The notes under the pieces were generated by a model. The model had not been told where the DNA came from. It searched no databases and was given only the letters and a program-made list of their open reading frames with translations. From Dethiosulfatarculus sandiegensis (GTDB taxonomy: Bacteria > Desulfobacterota > Desulfarculia > Desulfarculales > Desulfarculaceae), in contig NZ_AZAC01000014.1 of assembly GCF_000931935.2 (NCBI RefSeq), forward strand, positions 434,001 through 498,000: a stretch of DNA of 64,000 bases. Reading direction: 5' to 3'. The position numbers and the translations under genes were made by a program. The stretch's first letter is position 1. Each line of letters opens with the position of its first letter. This document shows, one piece after another, positions 40,287 to 49,146 of the stretch.

Positions 40287-41662
40287 CCCCTTCTGAAATT
40301 ATCGTCGCCAAAAAGGTCTGCGTCCAAGTCAAATCCGTGAGCAGCAAGTTTCCCGGCAAAGGCGGGCCTGATGCCGGTGGGGCCAAAGTGACCCTTGACA
40401 TTGCCCATGGCATCCACGCCGGTCTGTTCATAACGGAATATTTCCTGCAAGGTGACAGTGTCGCTTTCCATTCCCGTAACCTCGCTGAAGCTGATCACCT
40501 TTCTGGTGCCGTCTGAGAGGCGGGCCACCTGCACGATTACATCCAGGGCGCTGGCTATCTGGCGACGGATGGCCTTTTCGCTGATCTCCAGACCGCCCAT
40601 GGAGACCAGGGTCTCCAGGCGGCTGATGCAGTCCCTGGGGCTGTTGGCGTGAATGGTGGTCAAGCTGCCGTCGTGGCCCGTACTCATGGCCTGCATCATG
40701 TCCAGGGCTTCGCCGCTTCGACACTCGCCGACCACAATGCGGTCCGGCCTCATTCTGAGGCAGTTTTTCACCAGATCGCGCATGGTCACTTCGCCGTGGC
40801 CTTCAATGTTCGGCGGCCTGGTCTCCAGGCGGACCACATGTTCCTGCTGAAGTTGCAGCTCAGCCGAGTCCTCCACTGTAACTATGCGTTCGTTGGGAGG
40901 GATAAAAGAGGAAAACACATTCAGGAGAGTGGTTTTGCCCGAGCCGGTGCCCCCGCTGATGATTACATTCAACCGGGCCTTGACCACCCCCTCCATGACC
41001 TTGGCCGTGGCCCTTGAGATGGAGCCAAAGCGGACCATGTCTTCAACCTGCAATGGGTCTTTGGAAAATTTACGAATGGTAAGTGCCGGGCCATCCAGGG
41101 CCAGAGGCGGGATAATGGCGTTCACCCTGCTGCCGTCGGCCAGCCGGGCGTCGACCATAGGCGAGGATTCGTCCACTCTACGTCCTACAGCTGTGGCGAT
41201 TTTATCTATTATTTTAAGTAGATGAGCATCATCTCTGAACCGGATGGGTGCTTTGGTAAGGCGTCCGTTTTGTTCTATGTATATGCGGTCGTAGGAATTG
41301 CACATAATTTCGCTTATGGTTTCGTCCGCCAGCAAGGGTTCCAAGGGTCCCAGGCCCAGAACCTCATGCCTGATCTCCAAGACCAACTGTTCCCGCTCCT
41401 GCTGGGGCAGGGAGACATTTTCATTCTCCAGCACCGTCTTGATCGCGGTTTCCAACTCGCGACCGGCCACCTCGTCTTCAAGTTTGGCCAGCCTGCCCAA
41501 ATCCACCTGGTCAATGACCTTATAGTGCATGCGGCCCTTTAATTCCTGAAAGGCGCTCTGCATCTCCATGACCGCAGGGGAAGGGGCAGCCTCCTGGCTT
41601 TTGCCCTTTTCAGGCTTTTTGTTGTTTTCAACAGGTCTGCCAAGTCGTTCTCTGAGGCCCAT
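40283..41662 (-). CDS. tadA: Tad pilus assembly ATPase TadA/CpaF
   Basis: The 459-aa secretion ATPase has an N-terminal domain (70-200) followed by Walker A GGTGSGKT (237-244), an Asp box with VEDSAEL, Walker B region [19 protein letters not shown] and a His box [10 protein letters not shown]. It powers pilin polymerisation at the cytoplasmic face. It lies between tadZ and tadB with minimal gaps. Confidence 0.95.
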   Translation of the reverse strand: MGLRERLGRPVENNKKPEKGKSQEAAPSPAVMEMQSAFQELKGRMHYKVIDQVDLGRLAKLEDEVAGRELETAIKTVLENENVSLPQQEREQLVLEIRHEVLGLGPLEPLLADETISEIMCNSYDRIYIEQNGRLTKAPIRFRDDAHLLKIIDKIATAVGRRVDESSPMVDARLADGSRVNAIIPPLALDGPALTIRKFSKDPLQVEDMVRFGSISRATAKVMEGVVKARLNVIISGGTGSGKTTLLNVFSSFIPPNERIVTVEDSAELQLQQEHVVRLETRPPNIEGHGEVTMRDLVKNCLRMRPDRIVVGECRSGEALDMMQAMSTGHDGSLTTIHANSPRDCISRLETLVSMGGLEISEKAIRRQIASALDVIVQVARLSDGTRKVISFSEVTGMESDTVTLQEIFRYEQTGVDAMGNVKGHFGPTGIRPAFAGKLAAHGFDLDADLFGDDNFRRG

Positions 41663-41665
41663 TTC

Positions 41666-42808
41666 TTATTCCTCTTCGCCCTGCCATTGGGCTACTTTTT
41701 CGGCCAATTCACGCAAACTTGTCCCCCATTTACTTTTGGGCTTGATTCTCAAAAGGGGTCTGCCGGAATCCAGGGCTTCGGTGATGTTGGGATACTCGTT
41801 TGGCAACCAGGCCGCCACTGATCTGTTAAGGGCGGATTCTATCTGGTTTGCCGTTATGGCTTTGCGTGAATTGGTGCGGTTGACCACGGGCCAGAGCTTG
41901 CCTTTTTCATGCCCAAGGCGGTCCAGTAAAGAACTCATGCGGGTGGCCGCTTTAAGCCCCACCAGGTTAGGTTCAAATACCATGAGGATGCGTTCAGCTT
42001 TATCCAGGGCGGCCAGGGTGGTGTCTTCCAGCCCGTCTCCCAGGTCAAGGACCACAAATGAATGGCTCCTTGCCAGGCGCCCCAATATTGCCAATACGTG
42101 ATCCGGCGTTACGGTTTCCGCCTCGGCCGGGTCTTCAGGTGCGGCCAAAAGTCGCATACCCGGGGTGATTTCAATCAAGAGGCTGTCTAGAAAAACATCG
42201 TCGAGCTGGTCAAAATTGCGGCTTATCAGGCTGATGTCCTTATCCGGGCTTACATCCAGCATAAAGGCCTGGTTGCCCCCGAAAATATCCAGATCGACCA
42301 ATACAGAGCGATGGGCCTGATCCTGGCTCAAAGACCAGGTCAGGTTAAGGGCCAGATGGCTGGTCCCCACACCGCCTTTGGCCCCGGTTACGGCTATGAT
42401 CCTCCCCCTGGCGGATTCTCCGCTTTGCCCGGGCATGTTAAGCCGGAGCATGGCGTCTTTGAAGTTCTGCCCCAGTTCCTGGTCTACTATCAGGTATTCA
42501 CGGACCCCCAGATGAATTGCGTTAATAATGTGATCCGGATCTTTGGAAGGGCTTAAGGCCACCACCATGGCCCAGGATGCTGATATCCTGAGCCGTTCCA
42601 AAAGGTCAAGTTGGGGCTGATTCGCCGGGTCATGCTCGACGATAAGTAGTCTGGGGCGCATGCCCATTACTTTGCGTTCAAATTCTTCCAAAGAGGATTC
42701 AACCAGAATAAGATCCACCAAAGGGGTGGAGGCTGACAGCTTTCTGATTAATTCGCTGCCTTTTCTGCTCAGGCTCAATCCCAGGGTTTCCAGACTGCTC
42801 TGATTCAC
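41666..42808 (-). CDS. tadZ: Tad pilus localisation ATPase TadZ/CpaE
   Basis: The 380-aa protein has an N-terminal receiver-like domain (VDLILVESSLEEFERKVMGM, LGVREYLIV). A MinD/ParA-type ATPase domain follows, with a deviant Walker A in VTGAKGGVGTSHLALNL near residue 140. TadZ places the pilus machine at the pole. The receiver lacks a clear phosphorylation pocket, as is usual for this family. Confidence 0.88.
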   Translation of the reverse strand: MNQSSLETLGLSLSRKGSELIRKLSASTPLVDLILVESSLEEFERKVMGMRPRLLIVEHDPANQPQLDLLERLRISASWAMVVALSPSKDPDHIINAIHLGVREYLIVDQELGQNFKDAMLRLNMPGQSGESARGRIIAVTGAKGGVGTSHLALNLTWSLSQDQAHRSVLVDLDIFGGNQAFMLDVSPDKDISLISRNFDQLDDVFLDSLLIEITPGMRLLAAPEDPAEAETVTPDHVLAILGRLARSHSFVVLDLGDGLEDTTLAALDKAERILMVFEPNLVGLKAATRMSSLLDRLGHEKGKLWPVVNRTNSRKAITANQIESALNRSVAAWLPNEYPNITEALDSGRPLLRIKPKSKWGTSLRELAEKVAQWQGEEE

Positions 42809-42838
42809 TTCGAGCCCCTTGAAATAGTTTATGTTTAT

Positions 42839-43870
42839 TTAGTTGGTCAAAGACGGTATCCCGGCCCGGGTGCCGTAGTCGGCCCCGCCGTTATTGCTGT
42901 CCGGAACAATCATGGCCTGACAATCCATATAACCGGAAAGTGATTTGTCAGGTGGACCCAGTATTTCGGTTATGACAAAGTGGACAAACCCTACAACTGC
43001 GCCATTGGTTGAGCTGTAGTCGTCCACTACAGGTATAAGCACCCGCCATTCGCCGTTTCCGTCTCTCTCCTGAATGTATCTTCCGTTTAAGGTCTCGAAC
43101 AAAGATGCAATAACACCGTTGTTTAAAGTTATGTCGTCCCCGACCTGCAAAGCGGGGCAGGGCTCCTCGCCTGTTATGTACTGGCTTATGTTTGGGTTGT
43201 TGGCATTGGGCAGGAAAAAAGAGGTCCAGGATGCGGTTTCGGTGTTGTTGCTGTTGTAGCGTATAATTTGTCCGCAATCATCCAATGCATCCTGGTGCAG
43301 GGCGATCGGCAGGTCCACCTCACCAGCCGGGGTGTTGCCTGCCCAGCCCAGAAAAGCGGTTGCATCTGCCGAAAGGGTGACGGTGGCTATGCCCACCACC
43401 CGGGCAAAAAAGGTTTCCACGTCCCGAGTGAGCGTGACCCGGGCCGCAGTGAGATCGTCCGGGTCTGCGGTGGGGCCGGTGGAGGTGAAATTATCCAGGT
43501 CATGATCCCAAAGCCCCGCCTCAAACAGGTCCACCCCTGTCTGCCAGATAAGGGGGTCGCCCAACATCTTATTTGCCTGGGTGAATTCGATCGCCTCGGC
43601 CTCTGCACCGGCATAATTGGCCTGGGCTTCTCCTGCGGCATTGGAAACCACCATTGTGCTGGCCCCGGCCAGAGCCGCGGCATCGGCCGTGTTCTGCAGT
43701 TGGTTGCGGGCGGAGTAAAGGATGCCCAAATCCACGGCAGCCCCGGCAAAGGCTATAAAGGCGGTTAAAAAGACCGCGGTAAGCACTGCCACTGCGGCTC
43801 GCTCGTCGCGCCATAAAAGGGTCGGCTTTTGCCTGGTCAGGCAGCGCAGTTTTTCAATAAAGTACCTCAT
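42839..43870 (-). CDS. tadG: TadG-like pseudopilin/assembly protein
   Basis: The 343-aa protein starts with the TadE/G-like membrane segment (RAAVAVLTAVFLTAFIAFAG) followed by LGILYSARNQLQNTADAAA, the PF13400 hallmark. The long periplasmic part is Asn/Asp-rich, with three or so Cys. No von Willebrand domain could be seen, although many TadG proteins have one. The first bases overlap the secretin gene. Confidence 0.8.
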   Translation of the reverse strand: MRYFIEKLRCLTRQKPTLLWRDERAAVAVLTAVFLTAFIAFAGAAVDLGILYSARNQLQNTADAAALAGASTMVVSNAAGEAQANYAGAEAEAIEFTQANKMLGDPLIWQTGVDLFEAGLWDHDLDNFTSTGPTADPDDLTAARVTLTRDVETFFARVVGIATVTLSADATAFLGWAGNTPAGEVDLPIALHQDALDDCGQIIRYNSNNTETASWTSFFLPNANNPNISQYITGEEPCPALQVGDDITLNNGVIASLFETLNGRYIQERDGNGEWRVLIPVVDDYSSTNGAVVGFVHFVITEILGPPDKSLSGYMDCQAMIVPDSNNGGADYGTRAGIPSLTN

Positions 43871-45365
43871 GGCCGAACTTGCCTTCCATCTCGGTGATTT
43901 TTTCCCTGGCCGGTTCTTTGGGCAAGTTTTTTTCCTCGGGGCTTAGTCGGCCAAACAGGAAAAATTCCAGATCGCTGGGCGGGACAAAATCCCTTTCTGT
44001 TAACACGTTCTTAGGTGATTGCTGACCCTTTAAAATAGTTGGGGTCACAACAATAATCAGCTCTGTTTCCTTTTTTTTGTAGGCGGAGCTTCTGAATAAA
44101 GCGCCTAAGATGGGAATATCCCCCAAAAGAGGCACCTTCTCCGAATCGCTGGCAATTTCATGCTTTAAAAGCCCTGCCAGGGCGAATTCCTGGCCGTCGG
44201 CCAGTTCCAGTTGGGTTCTGGCCCGCCTGGTGGTAAGGCCCGGAACCACATAACCGCTTATGGCCACGGTGTTGGAAAAATCCAGCTCACTCACCTCGGG
44301 AGCCACGGTTAGCCTGATGCGTCCGTCAGAGAGGATCACCGGCAAAAATTCCAGTTCCACCCCGTATTTTTTGAACTGAATGGTGATGGTGTCTTTTTGG
44401 GGAACCGGGATGGGAAACTCGCCACCCGCCAAAAAACTGGCTTTTTTACCGCTTACACAGACCAGGTTTGGCTCGGCCAGCACCTTGACCAGCCCATCGC
44501 CTTTAAGGGCATCCAGAAAACCCAGGATGCGACCACTGCCGGTTCTGATGCCGCCTGCACCGGTGGCTGTCTGAGCGACTCTCAAGTCAAACAGGTTTGC
44601 CGGTTCCTGGGGCGGCACCGGAGTGAGCAGACCGCCTAAAAAGGTAAATATGAAGTTGCCCGATATGTCCGCAAATCCAAGGCTGAAACCAAACCTTTTC
44701 ATGGCCTCCCGGTTAACCTCTGCAAAGTGCAGTTTCAAAAGGACCTGCTTTTGCCCGGCCACTTCAATCAGGTTTCTTATTTTTGGAGAAATCGGTGCTT
44801 GGTCTTTTTCTTTAACAGGTATGGCCTGAATACCGGGCATGGAGACTGAAACAGTGGGAGCCGTGCCTTTTTGATCATCGTCTTCATCGTTTTGCACAAA
44901 TATACTGGCCAGGGATTCAGCCCTGTCCTTTACCTGGTCGCTGCTTACCCGGCCGGAAAGGATTATCACTCCTTCCACTTCCCGCACTTCCACCTGTTCT
45001 TTGGGTAAAAGCGTGGCCAGCATCTCCTTCAGCTTGGTGAGGTCCCTTCCCACCCGAACCTCAAAGGCGCCCATCACCCGGTTTTTGGCATCCCAGACAG
45101 TTATGTTGGTGCGCCCGATCTTCCGCGCATTTATATAGACTTGTTTGGCGCTTATAACCAAAACATCGGCCACTTTATCATTGGCCACACTTATTCTTTT
45201 TATTTTAAAGGCAAAATCAACCAGCCTGGAGTGGCCTTTTTCTATACGCACCTGGGAGGGGAATCCGCCCGCCTCCGGGGTGAGGCTTTGGGCTGAGTGG
45301 GGTGTAAAAACCAGGCAGGCGCACAAAAATATCCAGGAAACGATTTGGAGTCTTCGGCTGGTCAT
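43854..45365 (-). CDS. rcpA: Tad outer-membrane secretin RcpA/CpaC
   Basis: The 503-aa protein has a signal peptide (cleavage near SAQSL), an N-terminal pilus secretin domain (IEKGHSRLVDFAFKIKRISV), and a BON-like repeat with VEVREVEGVIILSGRVSS. The secretin core is at about 215-470 with the signature VPLLGDIPILGALFRS. It forms the outer-membrane channel for the Flp pilus. Its start overlaps the end of the cpaB-like gene by 4 bp. Confidence 0.93.
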   Translation of the reverse strand: MTSRRLQIVSWIFLCACLVFTPHSAQSLTPEAGGFPSQVRIEKGHSRLVDFAFKIKRISVANDKVADVLVISAKQVYINARKIGRTNITVWDAKNRVMGAFEVRVGRDLTKLKEMLATLLPKEQVEVREVEGVIILSGRVSSDQVKDRAESLASIFVQNDEDDDQKGTAPTVSVSMPGIQAIPVKEKDQAPISPKIRNLIEVAGQKQVLLKLHFAEVNREAMKRFGFSLGFADISGNFIFTFLGGLLTPVPPQEPANLFDLRVAQTATGAGGIRTGSGRILGFLDALKGDGLVKVLAEPNLVCVSGKKASFLAGGEFPIPVPQKDTITIQFKKYGVELEFLPVILSDGRIRLTVAPEVSELDFSNTVAISGYVVPGLTTRRARTQLELADGQEFALAGLLKHEIASDSEKVPLLGDIPILGALFRSSAYKKKETELIIVVTPTILKGQQSPKNVLTERDFVPPSDLEFFLFGRLSPEEKNLPKEPAREKITEMEGKFGHEVLY

Positions 45366-46234
45366 TTGCTCAACCTCTGCTCGCTACGGGTGATTCCCTT
45401 GATAACCTCTATTTTGGTTTCCGGAGGAGCTGCCGGTTTCGGCTTTTCCTTTGGTTTTATCTCGGGCATGAGCTTGGCCAGATCCAGGCCCGGGGGATTG
45501 ACCGGCCCTTTTATCAGGTTGTCAAGCCTGACGCCTTTGGTGGTTGCCGCCCTGTGATCAGCCTGATTGCGCAGGCTTAAAAGAAGTTTGCCTTCAGTAG
45601 ACGCCAAGGCCAGTTTTTCCGCATCCGCAGGCGTGAGCTGCAACGTGGCCACCCTTAGTTTGCTTTTACTTTTTTTCTTGCCTCCGCCGGTTTCAACCCT
45701 GGGGTTTTTTTCAACGGCAAGAACTTCCACATCTTGCAAAACTATTCTGGCGGCTGGGTTTTTGGAATAGCCTGAGCGGTTTACAGTGACAATTACATCG
45801 ACCCTGTCTCTTGGTTGCACAAAATCGCCCACACCGATGACTTCGTCAACCTTGACGGTTACAGCCCGCATACCAGGAGCAACCACCGCCGAAAGGCCGC
45901 CTCTCAAGCCTTTGGGGCTGAGTTTGGCCTTAAGTACAGGCTCTCCGGCTATGAGCCGGGTTTTCACCACCCTGCCGTCCAGATTCTTTACCTGATTGAA
46001 ACTGCCCGGCGGCAGGCTGTTTCTGGGCCAGTCCCTTACCGTCAGGTCCGCCACAGTGAGGGTTTGGCCTTCAGGCAAATTGCGTTTGGCAACCACCACC
46101 CAGGTTGTGGCGATCTTTTTTTCTTTGGCTTGCTCCACCCTGGATGTGATGATCCGGTGAGCGCCAAAGGCAGCCAGCCCGGCCAGGATAAGCGCAACAA
46201 GCAAAAGAATGATGGTGCCTTTGCGACCGCCCAT
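45362..46234 (-). CDS. rcpC: Tad pilus periplasmic protein RcpC/CpaB
   Basis: The 290-aa protein has one N-terminal membrane helix and an SAF domain (about 45-110: VVVAKRNLPEGQTLTVADLT, then RDWPRNSLPPGSF). An RcpC domain follows with GVGDFVQPRDRVDVIVTV. It is thought to stabilise or gate the secretin. The C-terminus is Pro/Lys-rich. Confidence 0.92.
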   Translation of the reverse strand: MGGRKGTIILLLVALILAGLAAFGAHRIITSRVEQAKEKKIATTWVVVAKRNLPEGQTLTVADLTVRDWPRNSLPPGSFNQVKNLDGRVVKTRLIAGEPVLKAKLSPKGLRGGLSAVVAPGMRAVTVKVDEVIGVGDFVQPRDRVDVIVTVNRSGYSKNPAARIVLQDVEVLAVEKNPRVETGGGKKKSKSKLRVATLQLTPADAEKLALASTEGKLLLSLRNQADHRAATTKGVRLDNLIKGPVNPPGLDLAKLMPEIKPKEKPKPAAPPETKIEVIKGITRSEQRLSK

Positions 46235-46244
46235 GGTTTAACCC

Positions 46245-46658
46245 CTATTCATGGCGCATTACAGTGGTGGCCGTTAGTGTTATGGAGCCTTGCAGGTTGG
46301 AGACCAGGGCGCCCAATACCGGGAACTGATAAGGTGAATCAATCGTCACGCTTACCGGATCTCCGGAAGCGCCGTTCACCCCACTTACCGCTATGGAGTA
46401 ACTGTAGGGATAGCCTGACCCGGTCAGCTGATTCTGGACTTGGGCCACCACTTCCGATTCGGTTATGTCGTTTTCACTGTATAGGCTGGTGTATCTGGCT
46501 CCTTCTCTGCTTGCGTTTATAAGCATCTGCTTGGAATACCAGGCATTACCCAACTCTATGATGCTGAAGACCACCATCAGCAAAACAGGAAGGAACAGGG
46601 CGAATTCCACCGCCACTGTTCCCCTCTCGGATTTTAATTTTCGAAGCAGTTTTGTCAT
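46245..46658 (-). CDS. tadE: TadE-like pseudopilin
   Basis: The 137-aa protein starts at MTKLLRKLKSERG, four bases into the end of tadV. The TadE motif is plain: ERGTVAVEFALFLPVLLMVV then IIELGNAWYSKQMLINASRE. The Gly before T-V-A-V-E is the prepilin peptidase site, with Glu at +5. TadE is a minor pseudopilin required for assembly. Confidence 0.9.
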   Translation of the reverse strand: MTKLLRKLKSERGTVAVEFALFLPVLLMVVFSIIELGNAWYSKQMLINASREGARYTSLYSENDITESEVVAQVQNQLTGSGYPYSYSIAVSGVNGASGDPVSVTIDSPYQFPVLGALVSNLQGSITLTATTVMRHE

Positions 46659-47275
46659 AAGCCAAGTCCTGTTAGGGTCAAGACCAGGCTGCCGCCCCAA
46701 ATAGCCAGGCCATAGGGCAGATTGGCCTTGCCGGAGGTCAGGCGCAGGTGAGCCAGGCTGGTGCCGGCTGCCATGAAACCGCGACCCTTGGCGAGCATTA
46801 CCGCCAGGGCCAGGACTCCGCCTGTCAAGGTTGTGAGGACAAAGAGGTAAAAAGCAGCCAGTGGATTCAACAAGGCGCCCAAGGCGCCCAGGGCCTTGAC
46901 GTCACCCGCGCCGACAGCGCCGATGAAAAAGAAGACCGCCATAAGGCCGAATCCGCTTAACCCACCTAAAAAACTCTGCAAAAGCCCTTCAGGGCCTTCA
47001 ATTGCAAATGAAAGTAAAAGTCCGTATAAGGCGCACAGGCCGGTTAAAACATTGGGTATGCGGCGTGAGGCCAGATCATAGCTGGCCATGAGGCTGGCCA
47101 TGAGGATAAGGCTGAGCCTCATGGTTTCAGTTGAACTTAAGGATCCCGTGAACAAGGGCAGGCACAGGAAGGCGGGGAGGAATCCCCAGTGGATCCCTCC
47201 CAGTTCCCCTGCCAGTCCTTTTGCTTCCGGACCTTGCATATATCCAACCTTTGAGGTCATGACCGCTACACCCAT
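46655..47275 (-). CDS. tadV: prepilin peptidase TadV/CpaA
   Basis: The 206-aa membrane protein has about six hydrophobic helices. The two catalytic Asp of A24 peptidases lie in ASYDLASRRIPN and GAVGAGDVKALG. It cleaves the leaders of the Flp pilins and TadE/TadG-type pseudopilins. The second in-frame ATG (47260) is an alternative start. It follows the five flp genes in the same direction. Confidence 0.9.
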   Translation of the reverse strand: MGVAVMTSKVGYMQGPEAKGLAGELGGIHWGFLPAFLCLPLFTGSLSSTETMRLSLILMASLMASYDLASRRIPNVLTGLCALYGLLLSFAIEGPEGLLQSFLGGLSGFGLMAVFFFIGAVGAGDVKALGALGALLNPLAAFYLFVLTTLTGGVLALAVMLAKGRGFMAAGTSLAHLRLTSGKANLPYGLAIWGGSLVLTLTGLGL

Positions 47276-47281
47276 TTTGTT

Positions 47282-47455
47282 TTACTGAGTCAAAGCGGTG
47301 GTTGCGCTGTTGATGTTTGTCTCAACCTGTCCGCCCAGGAGGAAGGCTGCGGCAGCGATGCCGCCGCCGATCAAGGCCAGCAGAAGGGCGTATTCCACGG
47401 CACTGATGCCGCTGTCGTCTTTGATAAGCCTTTTGATTTCCTTCAAAGCTTTCAT
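47282..47455 (-). CDS. flp: Flp-type pilin, copy 1 (closest to tadV)
   Basis: The 57-aa prepilin starts MKALKEIKRLIKDDSG. Cleavage is expected after the Gly of DDSG, giving mature ISAVEYALLLALIGGG with the invariant Glu5-Tyr6. The C-terminus is QVETNINSATTALTQ. It differs from the other four copies mainly in the leader (KEIKR in place of NTLKK), so it is the most diverged of the set. Confidence 0.93.
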   Translation of the reverse strand: MKALKEIKRLIKDDSGISAVEYALLLALIGGGIAAAAFLLGGQVETNINSATTALTQ

Positions 47456-47582
47456 TTTTATTCTCCCAGATTTTGGCCTTTGTTTGCCAAATTATTTGTA
47501 ATAATTGGTTATTTTTTCTTACTGTTTTTTGCCTTTTTCAGGTTTTTTCTCTGTTTTGGCTTGTTAAGTAAAAAGTTTTTCT

Positions 47583-47756
47583 TTACTGACTCAAAGCAGT
47601 GGTCGCGGTGTTGATGTTGGTTTCAACCTGTCCGCCCAGGAGGAAGGCCGCGGCAGCGATACCGCCACCGATCAGGGCCAGCAGAAGTGCGTATTCCACG
47701 GCACTGATGCCGCTGTCGTCTTTGATAAGTTTTTTTAAGGTGTTGATGGCCTTCAT
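47583..47756 (-). CDS. flp: Flp-type pilin, copy 2
   Basis: This 57-aa prepilin has the shared leader MKAINTLKKLIKDDSG and mature start ISAVEYALL. It differs from copies 4 and 5 only near the C-terminus (NINTATTALSQ). The gap to copy 1 is 127 bp. Confidence 0.93.
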   Translation of the reverse strand: MKAINTLKKLIKDDSGISAVEYALLLALIGGGIAAAAFLLGGQVETNINTATTALSQ

Positions 47757-47818
47757 TTTCTTTCTCCTTTCGGGCGGTTGATGCCCCGCATCCTTTGCTG
47801 AGGCGCGGGACAGTGGTT

Positions 47819-47992
47819 TTACTGGGTCATTGCTGTGGTTGCAGCGTTGATGTTGGTTTCAACCTGTCCGCCCAGGAGGAAGGCCGCGGCAGCGATGCCG
47901 CCGCCGATCAGGGCCAGCAAGAGGGCGTATTCCACGGCACTGATGCCGCTGTCGTCTTTGATAAGTTTTTTTAAGGTATTGATGCCCTTCAT
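47819..47992 (-). CDS. flp: Flp-type pilin, copy 3
   Basis: The 57-aa prepilin starts MKGINTLKK, and the C-terminus is NINAATTAMTQ. The mature core is identical to the other copies. A GC-rich stem-loop (CCCGC/GCGGG) lies just downstream in the gap towards copy 2. Confidence 0.93.
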   Translation of the reverse strand: MKGINTLKKLIKDDSGISAVEYALLLALIGGGIAAAAFLLGGQVETNINAATTAMTQ

Positions 47993-48020
47993 TTTGGTCT
48001 CCCTTTAGGCGTTTTTTGTT

Positions 48021-48046
48021 CCCGCGCCTTTTTTAAAAGGCGCGGG
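48021..48046 (-). other. hairpin between flp copies 4 and 3
   Basis: CCCGCGCCTTTT (48021-48032) pairs perfectly with AAAAGGCGCGGG (48035-48046). Read on the minus strand it directly follows the stop codon of copy 4. It has no proper T-tract, so it may stabilise the pilin mRNA or reduce read-through. Weaker versions follow copies 3 and 5. Confidence 0.6.
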
Positions 48047-48057
48047 GAGTTTTATTC

Positions 48058-48231
48058 TTACTGAGTTAAAGCGGTGGTTGCGCTGTTGATGTTTGTCTCA
48101 ACCTGTCCGCCCAGGAGGAAGGCCGCGGCAGCGATGCCGCCGCCGATCAGGGCCAGCAAAAGGGCGTATTCCACGGCACTGATGCCGCTGTCGTCTTTGA
48201 TAAGTTTCTTTAAAGTGTTGATGGCCTTCAT
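48058..48231 (-). CDS. flp: Flp-type pilin, copy 4
   Basis: The 57-aa prepilin is identical in protein sequence to copy 5 (MKAINTLKK leader, NINSATTALTQ end), but has silent base changes. This shows recent duplication or gene conversion. The downstream gap carries the hairpin at 48021-48046. Confidence 0.93.
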   Translation of the reverse strand: MKAINTLKKLIKDDSGISAVEYALLLALIGGGIAAAAFLLGGQVETNINSATTALTQ

Positions 48232-48288
48232 TTTGGTCTCCTTTTAGGCGTTTTTTGTTCCGCTTTTTCAGGCGCGGGAGTTTTATTC

Positions 48289-48462
48289 TTACTGAGTTAA
48301 GGCGGTGGTTGCGCTGTTGATGTTTGTCTCAACCTGTCCGCCCAGGAGGAAGGCCGCGGCAGCGATGCCACCGCCGATCAGGGCCAGCAAGAGGGCGTAT
48401 TCCACGGCACTGATGCCGCTGTCATCTTTGATAAGTTTTTTTAAGGTATTGATGGCCTTCAT
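48289..48462 (-). CDS. flp: Flp-type pilin, copy 5 (promoter-proximal)
   Basis: The 57-aa prepilin is first in the operon. It lies 64 bp downstream of the sigma-54 promoter elements at 48527-48541. It encodes the same protein as copy 4. The promoter-proximal position predicts that it is the most abundant Flp subunit. Confidence 0.93.
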   Translation of the reverse strand: MKAINTLKKLIKDDSGISAVEYALLLALIGGGIAAAAFLLGGQVETNINSATTALTQ

Positions 48463-48526
48463 TTTGTCTCTCCTGTTATTTTGGGTTCCCTTGATTGGGT
48501 TGTTTCCATGTTTGACCTTTTACTAA

Positions 48527-48541
48527 GCAATAGCTGTGCCA
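48527..48541 (-). promoter_or_regulatory. sigma-54 (-24/-12) promoter of the Tad operon
   Basis: On the minus strand the sequence is TGGCACAGCTATTGC. This is an exact match to TGGCAC-N5-TTGC. It lies 64 bp upstream of the first flp start codon, leaving room for a leader of about 50 bases. The next gene cluster encodes a sigma-54 activator. Confidence 0.85.
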
Positions 48542-48671
48542 AACGAGTAGTTTTAGGAGGTCTACAAGTTAACTGGTTATTTTTAAAAGCTAAATTGTAG
48601 TCTGGGGCACTTGGGGGAGTCGGTGGAGGCAGCGGTGGAGAGACTGTGAATTACTTTTTTGTTTTCGCGGC

Positions 48672-48685
48672 TTACAAATTTGTAA
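48672..48685. promoter_or_regulatory. candidate enhancer site for the sigma-54 activator
   Basis: TTACAAATTTGTAA is a perfect 14-bp palindrome, and a half-site TTTTGTAA follows at 48691-48698. It lies about 130-160 bp upstream of the -24 element, the usual distance for NtrC-type activators. The link to the activator at 49147-50586 is inference. Confidence 0.55.
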
Positions 48686-48804
48686 TTCAATTTTGTAATC
48701 AGAGGGGGCAGGCCTCAGAATAAAAAACATCTCCTTTTATTGTTATAGGTTGACACAAAAAATAGAGTTAGGCTAGGGTTTTGTAGGGCTTAAGCGTAAT
48801 TATG

Positions 48805-48828
48805 ATATATGTCATTTTTGGCATATAT
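48805..48828. other. AT-rich inverted repeat upstream of the Tad promoter
   Basis: ATATATGTC (48805-48813) and GGCATATAT (48820-48828) are nearly perfect inverted repeats around ATTTTT. It may be a binding site or a weak hairpin. No further support was found. Confidence 0.35.
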
Positions 48829-48892
48829 ATTCCATATTTTAATACTGCCAATGAAAGATTTGAGTGATTAGCATTATTAAAAGTAATAAATT

Positions 48893-48908
48893 AAGGCGGG
48901 ACCGCCTT
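48893..48908 (-). terminator. weak terminator behind the NtrC-type gene
   Basis: AAGGCG (48893-48898) and CGCCTT (48903-48908) form a compact stem. On the minus strand it is followed by AATTTATTACTTTT. It lies about 240 bp after the activator stop, before the Tad promoter region. Confidence 0.45.
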
Positions 48909-49016
48909 TTGCGCGTTCAGTGGAAAATTGTCCAAAGAAGAGAGGGAAAACAGTTCTGAGTTGGGAGGTGGCTTTTTTGTTTAATCGGCTGCATTTAGCG
49001 GTGGTGATTGGAATTG

Positions 49017-49053
49017 TTTTTTGCAGGTCGTAAGTAAAACGGCCTGCAAAAAA
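49017..49053. other. 14-bp intergenic hairpin
   Basis: TTTTTTGCAGGTCG (49017-49030) pairs with CGGCCTGCAAAAAA (49040-49053), with one T-G pair. The loop is TAAGTAAAA. The T-run is on the 5' arm in both directions, so it is not a normal terminator. The rest of 48463-49146 contains the promoter sites listed separately and no convincing gene. Confidence 0.5.
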
Positions 49054-49146
49054 CAAATTGGTCTTGCTGGTAAGGTCAGGCGCTTTCAGGCGGTTGTCAA
49101 AGCTGAAACGGTACCTGGTTTGGGTCGAAAAAAGCCCTGACACCTT

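Noticed and set aside
47282-48462. regular repeats resembling a CRISPR array
   Set aside because: The unit is a complete 57-codon flp gene with start, stop and ribosome site, and the spacing is not that of repeat-spacer arrays.
48877-49143. 88-codon minus-strand frame after the activator gene
   Set aside because: GTG start without a good ribosome site, no domain, and it crosses two hairpins.
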